A stretch of DNA of 64,000 nt from Streptomyces griseiscabiei (GCF_020010925.1 NZ_JAGJBZ010000001.1:3082001-3146000); one strand, 5' to 3'. Numbered from the stretch's first letter, positions 33,377-42,119 are shown. A program made the numbers and translations. The notes: generated from the letters alone by a model not told the origin.

Positions 33377-34003
33377 TCACTTCTTCGCGCCCACCATGCG
33401 CAGCACGAGATCGGCGTACAGGGCGCCCACCTCGTCGGGGGTGCGCGATCCGTTGACGTTGAACCAGCGGGCCACGTCGATGCAGAGCGAGAGGACGGCG
33501 ACGGTGGTGCCGCGGACGTCGGGGACGTCGAAGTCGCCGGAGGCGACACCGTCCTCGATGATGCCGCGCACGGCCGCGTCGTTCTCGCGGCGGAGGGTGA
33601 CGATCTCGGCGCGGGCGTCGGGGCCGAGGGCGTCCAGCTCGTACTGGACGACACGGGCGACGGTGTGCTGACCGGCGTGCCAGCGGACGAAGGACCGTAC
33701 GGCCTCGGCGAGCCGGTCGGCCGGGCCGCCCTCGGACTGCGCCGCCGTGCGCAGCACGTCGAGGGCCTTCTCGTGGCCGATGCGGCTGATCCGGTGGAGC
33801 AGCTCTTCCTTCGTCTTGTAGTGGATGTACAGCGCGGCGGGGCTCATCCCCGCGCGGCCCGCGATGTCACGGGTCGTCGTCGCGTGGTAGCCGCGCTCGG
33901 CGAAGGCCTCCACGGCGGCCACCAGCAGCCGCCGGGCCGCGTCCGGGTTGACCTCGCCCCAAGGCTGGGGCTCGTCGCCCGCCGTGTCCTCCGCCGTACT
34001 CAT
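33377..34003 (-). CDS. TetR/AcrR family regulator
   Basis: 208-residue TetR protein. HTH region at about 25-65: LLVAAVEAFAERGYHATTTRDIAGRAGMSPAALYIHYKTKEELL, then a KstR2-like C-terminal domain (VVQYELDALGPDARAEIVTLRR). The ATG is preceded by GGAAGGGGCGAACGAG. A CTAAGC-N4-GCTCAC site lies 49 bases upstream, similar to the MaoC operator, suggesting autoregulation and control of the MaoC gene. Ligand probably an acyl-CoA, by family. Confidence 0.88.
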   Translation of the reverse strand: MSTAEDTAGDEPQPWGEVNPDAARRLLVAAVEAFAERGYHATTTRDIAGRAGMSPAALYIHYKTKEELLHRISRIGHEKALDVLRTAAQSEGGPADRLAEAVRSFVRWHAGQHTVARVVQYELDALGPDARAEIVTLRRENDAAVRGIIEDGVASGDFDVPDVRGTTVAVLSLCIDVARWFNVNGSRTPDEVGALYADLVLRMVGAKK

Positions 34004-34051
34004 CGCTCGTTCGCCCCTTCCGATGGCTGGGCACCACCATACCGCCGAAGG

Positions 34052-34067
34052 GTGAGCGAGCGCTTAG
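34052..34067. promoter_or_regulatory. Probable TetR autoregulatory operator
   Basis: On the minus strand CTAAGC-GCTC-GCTCAC, an imperfect version of the perfect CTAAGC-N4-GCTTAG palindrome found before the MaoC gene at 31193. Confidence 0.5.
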
Positions 34068-34108
34068 AAGGCCCGTTCAGCGCGGGCGACGCCGGGGCGG
34101 TGCCGCGC

Positions 34109-34396
34109 TCAGAGCTTCTCGAAGGGGTCGTGTTCCGCGAGGAGTTTCTCCAGTCTGGCCTGGTCGACCCGGCTGACGATCCGCCCGGCCTCCTGCCGGT
34201 CGCGGATGACCTTGGCCAGGGTGAAGGACGAGGTCACGAGGTAGAGGACCGCGACGGCCAGGAAGGCGCGGACCCAGGCATCGGCGTCGAGGTTGTAGAT
34301 GCCGACGGTGGTGGCCGCCATGGCGACGGCGAAGGAGGCGACGGCCTGACCGTAGAAGGCCGCCGTGTTCTGCTGCTTGACCGGTGTCTCACTCAT
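34109..34396 (-). CDS. YiaAB family two-helix membrane protein
   Basis: 95-residue protein with two membrane helices (about 15-37 FYGQAVASFAVAMAATTVGI and 45-65 AFLAVAVLYLVTSSFTLAK) and a charged C-terminus, matching the YiaA/YiaB domain. Function unknown; the family is widespread. The ATG at 34396 fits the family start although no strong ribosome site is visible. It is on its own between a TetR gene and an acyl-CoA dehydrogenase gene. Confidence 0.8.
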   Translation of the reverse strand: MSETPVKQQNTAAFYGQAVASFAVAMAATTVGIYNLDADAWVRAFLAVAVLYLVTSSFTLAKVIRDRQEAGRIVSRVDQARLEKLLAEHDPFEKL

Positions 34397-34476
34397 GGGG
34401 ACATGGTCCGGCGGGTGTGGCACGGCCCACATCCGTGCGGATACTCAGATCGGCGCACGGCGCGGGCCCTGCCTAC

Positions 34477-35628
34477 TCAGAACGCCGAAACCCCGGTCAG
34501 CGCCCGCCCGATGAGCAGTTTCTGTATCTGGCTGGTGCCCTCGTAGAGGGTCATCACCCGGGCGTCGCGCAGGAGCTTGCCGGCCGGGTACTCGTCGATG
34601 TAGCCGTAGCCGCCGAAGACCTGGAGGGCGTTGTTCGCGGCGCGGACCGCCGCCTCGGAGGCGAAGAGCTTGGCCTTGCTCGCCTCGGTGGCGAAGGGCC
34701 GCCCCCGGTCGACGAGGTCGGCGACGCGCCAGGTCAGCAGGCGGGCCGCGTCGACGTCCACCGCGATGTCGCTCAGGAGTTCCTGGACGAGCTGGTGATG
34801 GGCGATGGCCCTGCCGAACTGCTCGCGCTCGCCCGCGTAGCGCACCGCCACGTCCAGCGCGGCCTGGGCGATGCCGACACAGCCGGCGGCGACCGACATC
34901 CGGCCCTTGGCGAGCGCGGACATGGCGACGGTGAAGCCCTTGCCCTCGGGGCCGAGCAGCGCGGAGGCGGGGACGCGGACCTCGTCGAGGACCAGCTCGG
35001 CGGTGGCCTGGCCGCGCAGACCGAGCTTGCCGTGCAGGGCGCGGCGGGTCAGGCCGGGGGTGTCGGTGGGGACGAGGAAGGCGGAGACGCCCTTGTGGCC
35101 GGGGGCGTCGGTGGAGCGGGCGAAGAGGAGGACGACGTCCGCCCAGGTGCCGTTGGTGATGAACATCTTGGTGCCACTGATGACGAAGTCGCCGCCGTCG
35201 CGGACCGCCCGGGTGGTGAGTTCGCCGGCGTCGGAGCCGGTGCCCGGTTCGGTGAGGCCGAAGCAGCCGACGTACTCCCCCGCCGTGAGCCCCGGCAGCC
35301 AGCGGCGCTTGTGCTCCTCGTCGCCCCAGGCCGCGATCGTCTTCGCGACCAGGCCGAGGGAGACGGAGACGATGCCGCGCACGGAGGAGTCGCCCCGGCC
35401 GAGCTCCTCGGTGACCAGGCAGTACGCGAGATGGTCGCCGCCGGAGCCGCCGTACTCCTCGTCGACGGTGAGCCCGAGGAAGCCGACCTCGCCGAGCTTC
35501 TTCACGATGCCCCGGTCGACGCTCTCGGCGCGGTCCCAGGCGACGACGTGCGGGGTGATCTCCCGCTCCACGAAGTCCCTCGCGAGCCGGCGTACGGCGG
35601 TCTGCTCCTCGCTCGGCTCCAGGTTCAT
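34477..35628 (-). CDS. Acyl-CoA dehydrogenase
   Basis: 383-residue standard-length ACAD. FAD and substrate motifs CFGLTEPGTGSDAGEL and FVISGTKMFITNG, then YAGEREQFGRAI and the C-terminal ALQVFGGYGYIDEYPAGKLLRDA. The catalytic Glu is in TLYEGTSQIQKLLIGRAL. It oxidises short or medium acyl-CoA to enoyl-CoA. It is divergent from a TetR gene with a palindromic operator between, and is probably repressed by it. Confidence 0.94.
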   Translation of the reverse strand: MNLEPSEEQTAVRRLARDFVEREITPHVVAWDRAESVDRGIVKKLGEVGFLGLTVDEEYGGSGGDHLAYCLVTEELGRGDSSVRGIVSVSLGLVAKTIAAWGDEEHKRRWLPGLTAGEYVGCFGLTEPGTGSDAGELTTRAVRDGGDFVISGTKMFITNGTWADVVLLFARSTDAPGHKGVSAFLVPTDTPGLTRRALHGKLGLRGQATAELVLDEVRVPASALLGPEGKGFTVAMSALAKGRMSVAAGCVGIAQAALDVAVRYAGEREQFGRAIAHHQLVQELLSDIAVDVDAARLLTWRVADLVDRGRPFATEASKAKLFASEAAVRAANNALQVFGGYGYIDEYPAGKLLRDARVMTLYEGTSQIQKLLIGRALTGVSAF

Positions 35629-35676
35629 GCCACCCCGCCCTTCGGCCGGTGCCCTGCGGACCGGCGGATCACCCTT

Positions 35677-35696
35677 AAATTACCACTGCTAGTTTT
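35677..35696. promoter_or_regulatory. TetR operator between divergent acyl-CoA dehydrogenase and TetR genes
   Basis: AAATTA-CCACTGC-TAGTTTT is an imperfect dyad in an unusually AT-rich stretch. It shares arms and seven-base spacing with the perfect site AAAACTA-N7-TAGTTTT upstream of the aldehyde dehydrogenase at 41546. Confidence 0.65.
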
Positions 35697-35721
35697 ATGG
35701 TGCAGCCCTACTATGTGCGCC

Positions 35722-36369
35722 ATGGCCCGACCGCGCAAGCCCCTGCTGAGCACCGACCGCATCGTGGAGACGGCGCGGGCCCTGGTCGACTCGGAGGGGC
35801 TGGCGGCGGTCTCCACGCGACGGCTCGCCGCCGAGCTGGGGGTCAGCGGGCCCTCCCTCTACAACCACTTCCGGACCATGGACCAGATCCTGGAGGCGGT
35901 CGCCGACTCGGTGAGCGCGCAGGTCGATCTCTCGATGTTCGAGGACGGTCGGGACTGGCGGACCGCGCTGCACGACTGGGCGGTCTCCTACCGGGCCGCC
36001 CTGCGCGACCACCCGAACATCGTGCCCGTCCTCGCCCGGGGGCCCGGACGCCGGCCCGCCGGTCTGAAGGTCGCCGACGTCGTGTTCGGGGCGATGGTCG
36101 CGGCCGGCTGGCCGGCGGCACAGGCCACCTCCATCGGGGCGTTGCTGCGGTACTTCATCATGGGCTCCGCGATCGGGTCGTTCGCCGGGGGCTTCGTGGA
36201 CGACGAGAGCGCGTACGACCCGGCCGACTATCCCCATCTCGGGCAGGCCCATCTGCTGGCCGAACAGCAGGAGAAGGTGGACGAGCGGGCGTTCGAGGTG
36301 GGGCTGCGGGCACTGCTGGACGGGTTGGAGCGGCAGTACGAGGAGGTCGTACGGCCACCCGGTGCCTGA
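35722..36369 (+). CDS. TetR/AcrR family regulator
   Basis: 215-residue regulator: ARPRKPLLSTDRIVETARAL, LVDSEGLAAVSTRRLAAELG and VSGPSLYNHFRTMDQIL form the N-terminal HTH (about 10-55). The C-terminal part has the TetR_C layout with WRTALHDWAVSYRAALRDHP. The ATG at 35722 fits the family start; weak ribosome site, so a leaderless transcript is possible. It is divergent from the acyl-CoA dehydrogenase; the shared operator recurs before the aldehyde dehydrogenase operon 6 kb away, so it may control both. Confidence 0.88.
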   Translation: MARPRKPLLSTDRIVETARALVDSEGLAAVSTRRLAAELGVSGPSLYNHFRTMDQILEAVADSVSAQVDLSMFEDGRDWRTALHDWAVSYRAALRDHPNIVPVLARGPGRRPAGLKVADVVFGAMVAAGWPAAQATSIGALLRYFIMGSAIGSFAGGFVDDESAYDPADYPHLGQAHLLAEQQEKVDERAFEVGLRALLDGLERQYEEVVRPPGA

Positions 36370-36425
36370 GGTGGGCGTCCGAAAACCGCGAGCCCTCGCG
36401 CGCTCCCCCGCCTAGCCTCGACCCC

Positions 36426-37415
36426 ATGACTGACGACTCCCGGGCCGCGCCCACCCGCAAGGTAGAGCTGCTCGCGGCGGGGGCGGCCGCCGTCACCGTC
36501 GTGCTGTGGGCGTCGGCGTTCGTGTCGATCCGCAGTGCCGGGGAGGCGTACTCGCCGGGCGCGCTGGCGCTCGGGCGGCTGCTGGCCGGGGCGGTGGCGC
36601 TGGGGGCGATCTGGCTGTGGCGCCGGGAGGGACTGCCGCCGAGGGCCGCGTGGCGGGGCATCGCGGTGTCCGGGGTGCTGTGGTTCGGCTTCTACATGGT
36701 CGCCCTGAACTGGGGCGAGCAGCAGGTGGACGCGGGCACGGCGGCGCTGGTGGTGAACATCGGGCCGATCCTCATCGCCCTGCTCGGCGCCCGGCTGCTG
36801 GGCGACGCGATGCCGCCCCGGCTGCTCGCGGGCATGGCGGTGTCGTTCGCGGGCGCGGTCGCCGTGGGGCTGTCGATGTCCGGCGAGGGGGGCGCCTCGG
36901 TGCTGGGCGTCGTCCTGTGCGTGCTCGCGGCCTTCGGGTACGCGGCCGGGGTCGTCGCGCAGAAGCCCGCGCTGGGCTCGGCGAGCCCGCTCCAGGTGAC
37001 GACCTTCGGCTGTCTCGTGGGCGCGGTGGTGTGTCTGCCGTTCGCCGGGCAGCTGTGGCGGGAGGCGGCGGACGCGCCGGCCTCGGCGACGCTCAACATG
37101 GTGTATCTGGGCGTGTTCCCGACCGCCCTCGCCTTCACCACCTGGGCCTACGCCCTCGCCCGGACCACCGCGAGCCGGATGGGCGCGACCACGTACGCCG
37201 TGCCCGCGCTGGTCGTGCTGATGTCCTGGCTGGCGCTGGGCGAGGTGCCGGGGGCGCTCACGCTGGCCGGTGGCGCGCTGTGTCTGGCGGGGGTGGCCGT
37301 GTCCCGCTCCCGGGCGCGTACCCGGGAGGCGGTGCCGGGCGCCGGGGCCGAGGACGGCGTCGCGGCCCCGGAGACCCTTCCGGAACCGCGACCCGGACAG
37401 CGCGCGCAGAGCTAG
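36426..37415 (+). CDS. EamA (DMT superfamily) exporter
   Basis: 329-residue membrane protein with ten hydrophobic helices in two EamA repeats: VTVVLWASAFVSIRSAGEAY, LNWGEQQVDAGTAALVVNIGPIL, and in the second half YLGVFPTALAFTTWAYALARTTASRMG and AVPALVVLMSWLALGEVPG. Probable exporter of amino acids or metabolites. TAGCCT nine bases before the ATG suggests a leaderless mRNA. A hydrophilic tail of about 35 residues ends the protein. It may be read from the TetR gene 56 bases upstream. Confidence 0.88.
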   Translation: MTDDSRAAPTRKVELLAAGAAAVTVVLWASAFVSIRSAGEAYSPGALALGRLLAGAVALGAIWLWRREGLPPRAAWRGIAVSGVLWFGFYMVALNWGEQQVDAGTAALVVNIGPILIALLGARLLGDAMPPRLLAGMAVSFAGAVAVGLSMSGEGGASVLGVVLCVLAAFGYAAGVVAQKPALGSASPLQVTTFGCLVGAVVCLPFAGQLWREAADAPASATLNMVYLGVFPTALAFTTWAYALARTTASRMGATTYAVPALVVLMSWLALGEVPGALTLAGGALCLAGVAVSRSRARTREAVPGAGAEDGVAAPETLPEPRPGQRAQS

Positions 37416-37472
37416 CGCCGCGACAGGCAACGGACGCCGCTCCTTGACGGGCAAACGTTGCCTGCCGCGGCA

Positions 37473-38798
37473 CTAGCCGTCCTCTCCTGAACCCGCCCTC
37501 CCCGCGAGGATCTTGATCGAGATCAGGGCGATCACCGAGAGCCCGATGATGTACGCCGACACGGACAGGGACGTCCCGGTGGTCTCCAGCAGCAGGACCA
37601 TCAGGAACGGGGCGAGGCCGCCGCCGAACACCGCCGCGATCTGGTAGCCGAGGGAGGCGCCGGTGTAGCGCATCTCGGGGGTGAACAGTTCGGCGAACAG
37701 GGCGGCCTGAGGCCCGTACATGATGCTGAGGAAGCAGCCCGCGACGAAGGTGCTGACCGCGAGCCAGAGCAGGGAGCCGGTGTCGATGAGCAGGAACATC
37801 GGGACGGCCCACAGGGCGATACCGGCCGCGCCGAACGCGTAGATCCGGATCCGGCCGACGCGGTCGGAGAGGGCCGCGGCGGCGGGGATCAGCACCAGCT
37901 GGGTGAGGCTGACGCACAGGGAGACGGCGAGGACCGAGCCGCGCTTCATGTCGAGTTCGCGGGTGGTGTAGTCGAGGACGCCGGTGATGAGGATGTAGAA
38001 GGTCGCGGTGTTCACGGCGAAGGAGCCGCCGGCCAGGAAGACCGTGCCGAGATGGCCCCGCATGATCGTCCTGAGCGGGGAACTCTTCTCACCGCTCTCC
38101 TTCTCCGCCAACTCCCTCTCCGCCGCCCGGAATTCGGGGGTCTCCTCGACATGGCGGTGGATGTACCAGGCGAGGCCGAGGACGAACAGGCCGACCAGGA
38201 ACGGCACCCGCCAGCCCCAGGCGGAGAACGCCGAGTCATCGGTGGCGGCGCCCACGACGAGGAACATCGTGTTGGCGCTCACCACGCCGATGGGCACACC
38301 GAGCTGGACGAAGCTGCCGTAGACCCCGCGCTTGCCCTCGGGGGCGTACTCGGTGGCCAGCAGCATCGCGCCGCCCCACTGGGCGCCGACGGCGATGCCC
38401 TGGGCGACGCGGAGAAGGACTAGCAGGATCGGAGCGGCGATCCCGATGGTCTCGTAGGTGGGGAGCAGGCCGATGCCGGTGGTGGCGAGGCCCATCAGGG
38501 TGAGGGCCAGGACCAGCATCGGCTTGCGGCCCCGCTTGTCGCCGAGGTGTCCGGCGACGATGCCGCCGAGGGGGCGGGCGAGGAAGCCGACGGCGAAGGT
38601 GGCGAACGCGGCGAGGACTCCCGCGGAGGAGCTGCCGGCCGGGAAGTACAGGTCGCCCAGCACGAGGGCGGCGGCTATGCCGAAGACGAAGTAGTCGTAC
38701 CACTCGACCGCCGAGGCGAGGGCCGCGGCGGTGGCCACCTTGCGGTGGCTCTGGGGGCGGGCGGGGGTGACGGGGGTGGAGACGGGAGCGGTGTCCAT
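37473..38798 (-). CDS. MHS family MFS transporter (metabolite:H+ symporter)
   Basis: 441-residue transporter with 12 membrane helices. The MHS signatures are clear: ASAVEWYDYFVFGIAAALVL near 30, RPLGGIVAGHLGDKRGRKPML (loop 2-3 motif), GAQWGGAMLLATEYAPEGKRG and GVSANTMF-like LGVPIGVVSANTMF. Relatives import shikimate, alpha-ketoglutarate, citrate, proline or betaine; the cargo here is unknown. ATG at 38798. A TetR-type dyad about 40 bases upstream suggests repression. Confidence 0.92.
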   Translation of the reverse strand: MDTAPVSTPVTPARPQSHRKVATAAALASAVEWYDYFVFGIAAALVLGDLYFPAGSSSAGVLAAFATFAVGFLARPLGGIVAGHLGDKRGRKPMLVLALTLMGLATTGIGLLPTYETIGIAAPILLVLLRVAQGIAVGAQWGGAMLLATEYAPEGKRGVYGSFVQLGVPIGVVSANTMFLVVGAATDDSAFSAWGWRVPFLVGLFVLGLAWYIHRHVEETPEFRAAERELAEKESGEKSSPLRTIMRGHLGTVFLAGGSFAVNTATFYILITGVLDYTTRELDMKRGSVLAVSLCVSLTQLVLIPAAAALSDRVGRIRIYAFGAAGIALWAVPMFLLIDTGSLLWLAVSTFVAGCFLSIMYGPQAALFAELFTPEMRYTGASLGYQIAAVFGGGLAPFLMVLLLETTGTSLSVSAYIIGLSVIALISIKILAGRAGSGEDG

Positions 38799-38836
38799 GC
38801 GAGCACACTCCGGGGGACGGGGACGTTCCGGGGAAC

Positions 38837-38854
38837 GTACTGACCGGACGGTAT
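38837..38854. promoter_or_regulatory. Diverged TetR-type operator upstream of the MHS transporter
   Basis: Read on the minus strand ATACCGTCCGGTCAGTAC matches 15 of 18 bases of ATACCGACCGGTCGGTAT. It lies about 40 bases before the transporter start codon. Confidence 0.5.
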
Positions 38855-38904
38855 GGAGGTCAACGGTCGTGCGCCGGTTGCTTCGCCGGATGGGGGTGCG
38901 TTCT

Positions 38905-38985
38905 TCGGGTGCGGGTCCGGTGGGGCTTGTCGCGCGGTTCCCCGCGCCCCTGAGAGGCAGGGGCTGCGCCCCTGCCTCTCGTCCG
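38905..38985 (+). repeat. Dispersed palindromic repeat, copy 6
   Basis: CGGGTCCGGTGGGGCTTGTCGCG variant with CGGTTCCCCGCGCCCC and the hairpin GAGAGGCAGGGGC ... GCCCCTGCCTCTC (13-bp stem). It lies between two minus-strand genes; the alcohol dehydrogenase ends 17 bases beyond it. Confidence 0.8.
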
Positions 38986-39001
38986 TCGTGCGCGTCCGGG
39001 G

Positions 39002-40087
39002 CTAGAACGTCACCAGCGCCCGGCCGCCCTTCCCCGCCCGCATGTTGTCGAAGGCCACCGGGATGTCGTCCAGGGCGATGCGGTCGGTCACCAGGGTGGA
39101 GAGGTCCAGGCGGCCGGCGCGGATGTGGTCGGCGAGGACCGGGACGTCGCGGGCCGGGTCGGAGTTGCCGTAGACGCAGCCGGAGAGGGTGCGGCCCCAG
39201 TGGAAGATCTCCAGCGCGTTGAAGGTGACCTGCTGGTCCTTGCCGCCGATGCCGACGACGGTGGTGCGGCCCCCGCGCCGGGTCGACTCCCAGGCCGTAC
39301 GGATGGTGACCGCGCGGCCGACGCACTCCACGGCCACGTCCACGCCCTGCTTGCCGGTGAGCGCGCGGATCTCGCGGGCGGTGTCCTCGGAGGCGACGAC
39401 GTACTCCGTGGCGCCCGCCACCCGCGCCAGCTCCTCCTTCGCCGGGGAGACGTCCACCGCGACGATCCGGGACGCGCCCGCGATCCGCGCCGCCTGCAGC
39501 GCGGCCAGCCCCACGCCGCCCACCCCGAACACGGCGACGGTCTCGCCCTGCCGGACCCGGGCCGCGTGGTGGACCGCGCCGTAGCCGGTGAGGACGGCGC
39601 AGCCGAGCAGCGCCGCGTCGGTGAGCGGGACGCCGTCGGGGGCGGGGAGCACGCACCCGGCGGCCACGACGGTCTCCTCCGCGAAGGCGGCCACGTTGAG
39701 ACCGGGGTGGAGGTCGGTGCCGTCGGAGGCGCGGCGGGCGTACACGTTCCCGGCGCCGACGAGCGCGTTCGCGCACAGCCACACCTCGCCGAGCGAGCAG
39801 GCGTGACACCTCCCGCAGGAGGGCGCCCAGTTGAGGACCACACCGTCGCCGGGGGCGACATGGGCGACGCCGTCGCCGACCGCGAGGACGGTGCCCGCGC
39901 CCTCGTGGCCGAGCACGGCGGGCACCGGCACCCGCATGGTGCCGTCGGACAGCGACAGGTCGGAGTGGCAGACCCCGGCGGCGGCGAGCCGCACCCGGAC
40001 CTGGCCGGGCCCGGGGTCCGGCAGCTCGATCCCGGTGATCTCCAGCGGGGCTCCGACGGCGGGCAGGACGGCGGCTCGAACGGCCAT
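39002..40087 (-). CDS. Zinc-dependent alcohol dehydrogenase (MDR family)
   Basis: 361-residue medium-chain dehydrogenase. Catalytic zinc ligands: Cys in GVCHSDLS, His-Glu in GHEGAGTV and Cys in LGCAVLTGYGAV. Structural zinc lobe CGRCHACSLGEVWLC has its four cysteines. The Rossmann motif GVGGVGLAALQAARIAG binds NAD. It resembles class III/mycothiol- or NDMA-dependent alcohol dehydrogenases. It lies 32 bases after the aldehyde dehydrogenase gene in one operon, so the pair can oxidise an alcohol to the acid. Confidence 0.92.
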   Translation of the reverse strand: MAVRAAVLPAVGAPLEITGIELPDPGPGQVRVRLAAAGVCHSDLSLSDGTMRVPVPAVLGHEGAGTVLAVGDGVAHVAPGDGVVLNWAPSCGRCHACSLGEVWLCANALVGAGNVYARRASDGTDLHPGLNVAAFAEETVVAAGCVLPAPDGVPLTDAALLGCAVLTGYGAVHHAARVRQGETVAVFGVGGVGLAALQAARIAGASRIVAVDVSPAKEELARVAGATEYVVASEDTAREIRALTGKQGVDVAVECVGRAVTIRTAWESTRRGGRTTVVGIGGKDQQVTFNALEIFHWGRTLSGCVYGNSDPARDVPVLADHIRAGRLDLSTLVTDRIALDDIPVAFDNMRAGKGGRALVTF

Positions 40088-40119
40088 GGTGCGACTCTCC
40101 TCGGATGCGCTCGGACCGG

Positions 40120-41508
40120 TCAGAACTGGAGGGACTTGGTCTGCAGATACTCCGTCAGGCCGTGCGCGCCGAGTTCGCGCCCCACTCCCGACTGCTTGTA
40201 ACCGCCGAACGGGGCCAGCGGGTTGAAGCGTCCGCCGTTGATGTCGACCTGTCCGGTGTCCATCCGGCGGGCGAAGGCCACGGCCTCGCTCTCGTCACCG
40301 GCCCAGACCGCGCCGGCCAGCCCGTAGACGGTGCCGTTGGCGATGCGCAGAGCGTCGTCCTCGTCCTCGTAGCGGAGGATCGACAGGACCGGGCCGAAGA
40401 TCTCCTCCTGGGCGATCGTCATCTCGGGGGTCACGTCGGCGAAGACCGTGGGGCTGACGAAGTAGCCCTGCTCGCGCGGGGGTTCGGCGCCGCCCGCCAC
40501 CAGGCGGGCCCCCTCGGCGACCCCCTGCTCGATGTAACCCCGCACCCGCGCCCACTGCTTGGCGTTGACCAGCGGGCCGATGCGGTCGCCGTACTTCGCG
40601 GCGGCCTGCGCGGCCAGCTCGACGGCCTCCTCGTACCGGGAGGCGTGGACGAGCATCCGGGTCCAGGCGCTGCACGTCTGGCCGGAGTTGGACATGACGT
40701 TGGCGACGCCGACGCTCACCGCCCTGGCGAGGTCGGCGCTCGGGAGGATGACGTTGGCGGACTTGCCGCCGAGTTCCAGGGCGACCTTCTTGACCGCGGC
40801 CCCGGCGGTCGCGGCGATCCGCCGGCCCACCGCCGTGGAGCCGGTGAAGGAGACCAGGTCGACGCCCTCGTGCTCGGCGAGCGCCTGTCCGGCGACCGGG
40901 CCGAGGCCGGTGACGAGGTTGAACACCCCGGCGGGCACGCCCGCCTCGTGGACGGCCTCGGCGAAGAGCCGGGCGACGAGCGGGGTGTCCTCGGCGGGCT
41001 TGAGGACGACCGTGCAGCCGGCGGCGAGGGCCGGGGCGACCTTGGCGACGATCTGGTGCAGCGGGTAGTTCCAGGGGGTGATCGCGCCGACGACGCCGAT
41101 GGGCTCGTGGTGGACGGTCGAGTTGCCGACCCGCTCCTCGAAGGCGTGCTTCGCGGCCAGGTCGGCGTACGACCCGGCGACCGCGACCGGCAGGTCCGCG
41201 TGCACCTTCTGGGAGAACGGCAGCGGTGAGCCCAGCTCCGCGGTCACCGTCGCGGCGATCTCCTCCCGGCGCGCGGCGAGCACGTCGCGCAGGGCGCCGA
41301 TCAGCGCGCCCCGTTCGGCGGGCGGGGTCGCGGCCCAGCCGGGCAGGGCGGCACGGGCCGCGCGGACGGCGGCGTCGACGTCCTCGGCGGTGCCCGCCGG
41401 GACCCGGGCGATCACCTGCTCGTCGGCCGGGTTCACGACCTCGATGGTGTCGGTCCCGGCGGCGGGCCGCCAGCTGCCGCCGATGTACATGCCGTCGTGT
41501 GCCTTCAT
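40120..41508 (-). CDS. NAD(P)-dependent aldehyde dehydrogenase
   Basis: 462-residue ALDH superfamily enzyme. Motifs: TPWNYPLHQIVAKVAPALAA, PAEDTPL, FTGSTAVGRRI, catalytic Glu in ALELGGKSANVI and nucleophile Cys in SGQTCSAWTR, then EEIFGPVLSI and PFGGYKQSGVGRELG. The ATG at 41508 follows GGAGG by eight bases. It is the first gene of the operon with the alcohol dehydrogenase and is preceded by a perfect palindrome likely bound by the TetR at 35722. Confidence 0.93.
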   Translation of the reverse strand: MKAHDGMYIGGSWRPAAGTDTIEVVNPADEQVIARVPAGTAEDVDAAVRAARAALPGWAATPPAERGALIGALRDVLAARREEIAATVTAELGSPLPFSQKVHADLPVAVAGSYADLAAKHAFEERVGNSTVHHEPIGVVGAITPWNYPLHQIVAKVAPALAAGCTVVLKPAEDTPLVARLFAEAVHEAGVPAGVFNLVTGLGPVAGQALAEHEGVDLVSFTGSTAVGRRIAATAGAAVKKVALELGGKSANVILPSADLARAVSVGVANVMSNSGQTCSAWTRMLVHASRYEEAVELAAQAAAKYGDRIGPLVNAKQWARVRGYIEQGVAEGARLVAGGAEPPREQGYFVSPTVFADVTPEMTIAQEEIFGPVLSILRYEDEDDALRIANGTVYGLAGAVWAGDESEAVAFARRMDTGQVDINGGRFNPLAPFGGYKQSGVGRELGAHGLTEYLQTKSLQF

Positions 41509-41545
41509 CCTGCTGCCTCCCGGGCGGGCGTGGTCGTCCGCCCCA

Positions 41546-41566
41546 AAAACTAGCCCTGATAGTTTT
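41546..41566. promoter_or_regulatory. Perfect operator AAAACTA-N7-TAGTTTT
   Basis: Seven-base arms with a seven-base centre, 38 bases upstream of the aldehyde dehydrogenase start, in an AT-rich patch. Same arm sequence and spacing as the site at 35677, which points to the same TetR protein. Confidence 0.7.
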
Positions 41567-41636
41567 CCGGCACCAGAGCATCGGGGAGTGAGGCAGGACT
41601 CGTCGGCGGCACCGGCCGGCGGGAAGCCGCCCCGCC

Positions 41637-42119
41637 TCAGAAGTCGACCCGCTTCCTGTCGTCCACCCGCGCCACCGCCTCCTGGGCGAACTCCTTCAGA
41701 TAGTCGTCCCGGATCTCCTCGATCTTCCGGTCGCTCGCGGCGGCGGCCGACACCGGATACAGCAGGATCAGCTCGTACGACCGCTCCTTCTCGATCGTCC
41801 CGCTCGCGTCCCGCCACTGCCCGCGCCCCTCCCGCACGGTCAGCCCGTCCGGGAACCCGGGGGTGACCTCCCGGTCGACGAAGGCCATGAACTGCTCGTC
41901 GGTGACGTCCGGACCGCCGTCGGGCCGCTCGGTGCCGAAGAGGAGCCGGGTCTCGACGTACGGCGTCCCGCCCGCCGGGGCGACCACGGAACCGCCGGGA
42001 GCCTTCTCGTCGAGGGTGGCGTACGCGGCCGGGGCGGCGACGGTCAGCAGACAGACGGTGGCCGCGAGGGCGACCCGGGTGCGGGTGAGGCGGCCGGTAC
42101 GGGTGGAGTGCGAAGTCAT
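41637..42119 (-). CDS. Secreted DUF3574 protein
   Basis: 160-residue protein. The N-terminus (RTRVALAATVCLLTVAAPAAYA) is a signal peptide. The mature part is one DUF3574 domain: YVETRLLFGTERPDGGPDVT, FMAFVDREVTPGFPDGLTV, GQWRDASG and ERSYELILLYP. Function unknown for the family. It has a weak ribosome site (GAG-CTGGGCCC) before the ATG at 42119. It probably forms a single-gene unit upstream of the aldehyde dehydrogenase operon in the direction of transcription ends. Confidence 0.85.
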   Translation of the reverse strand: MTSHSTRTGRLTRTRVALAATVCLLTVAAPAAYATLDEKAPGGSVVAPAGGTPYVETRLLFGTERPDGGPDVTDEQFMAFVDREVTPGFPDGLTVREGRGQWRDASGTIEKERSYELILLYPVSAAAASDRKIEEIRDDYLKEFAQEAVARVDDRKRVDF

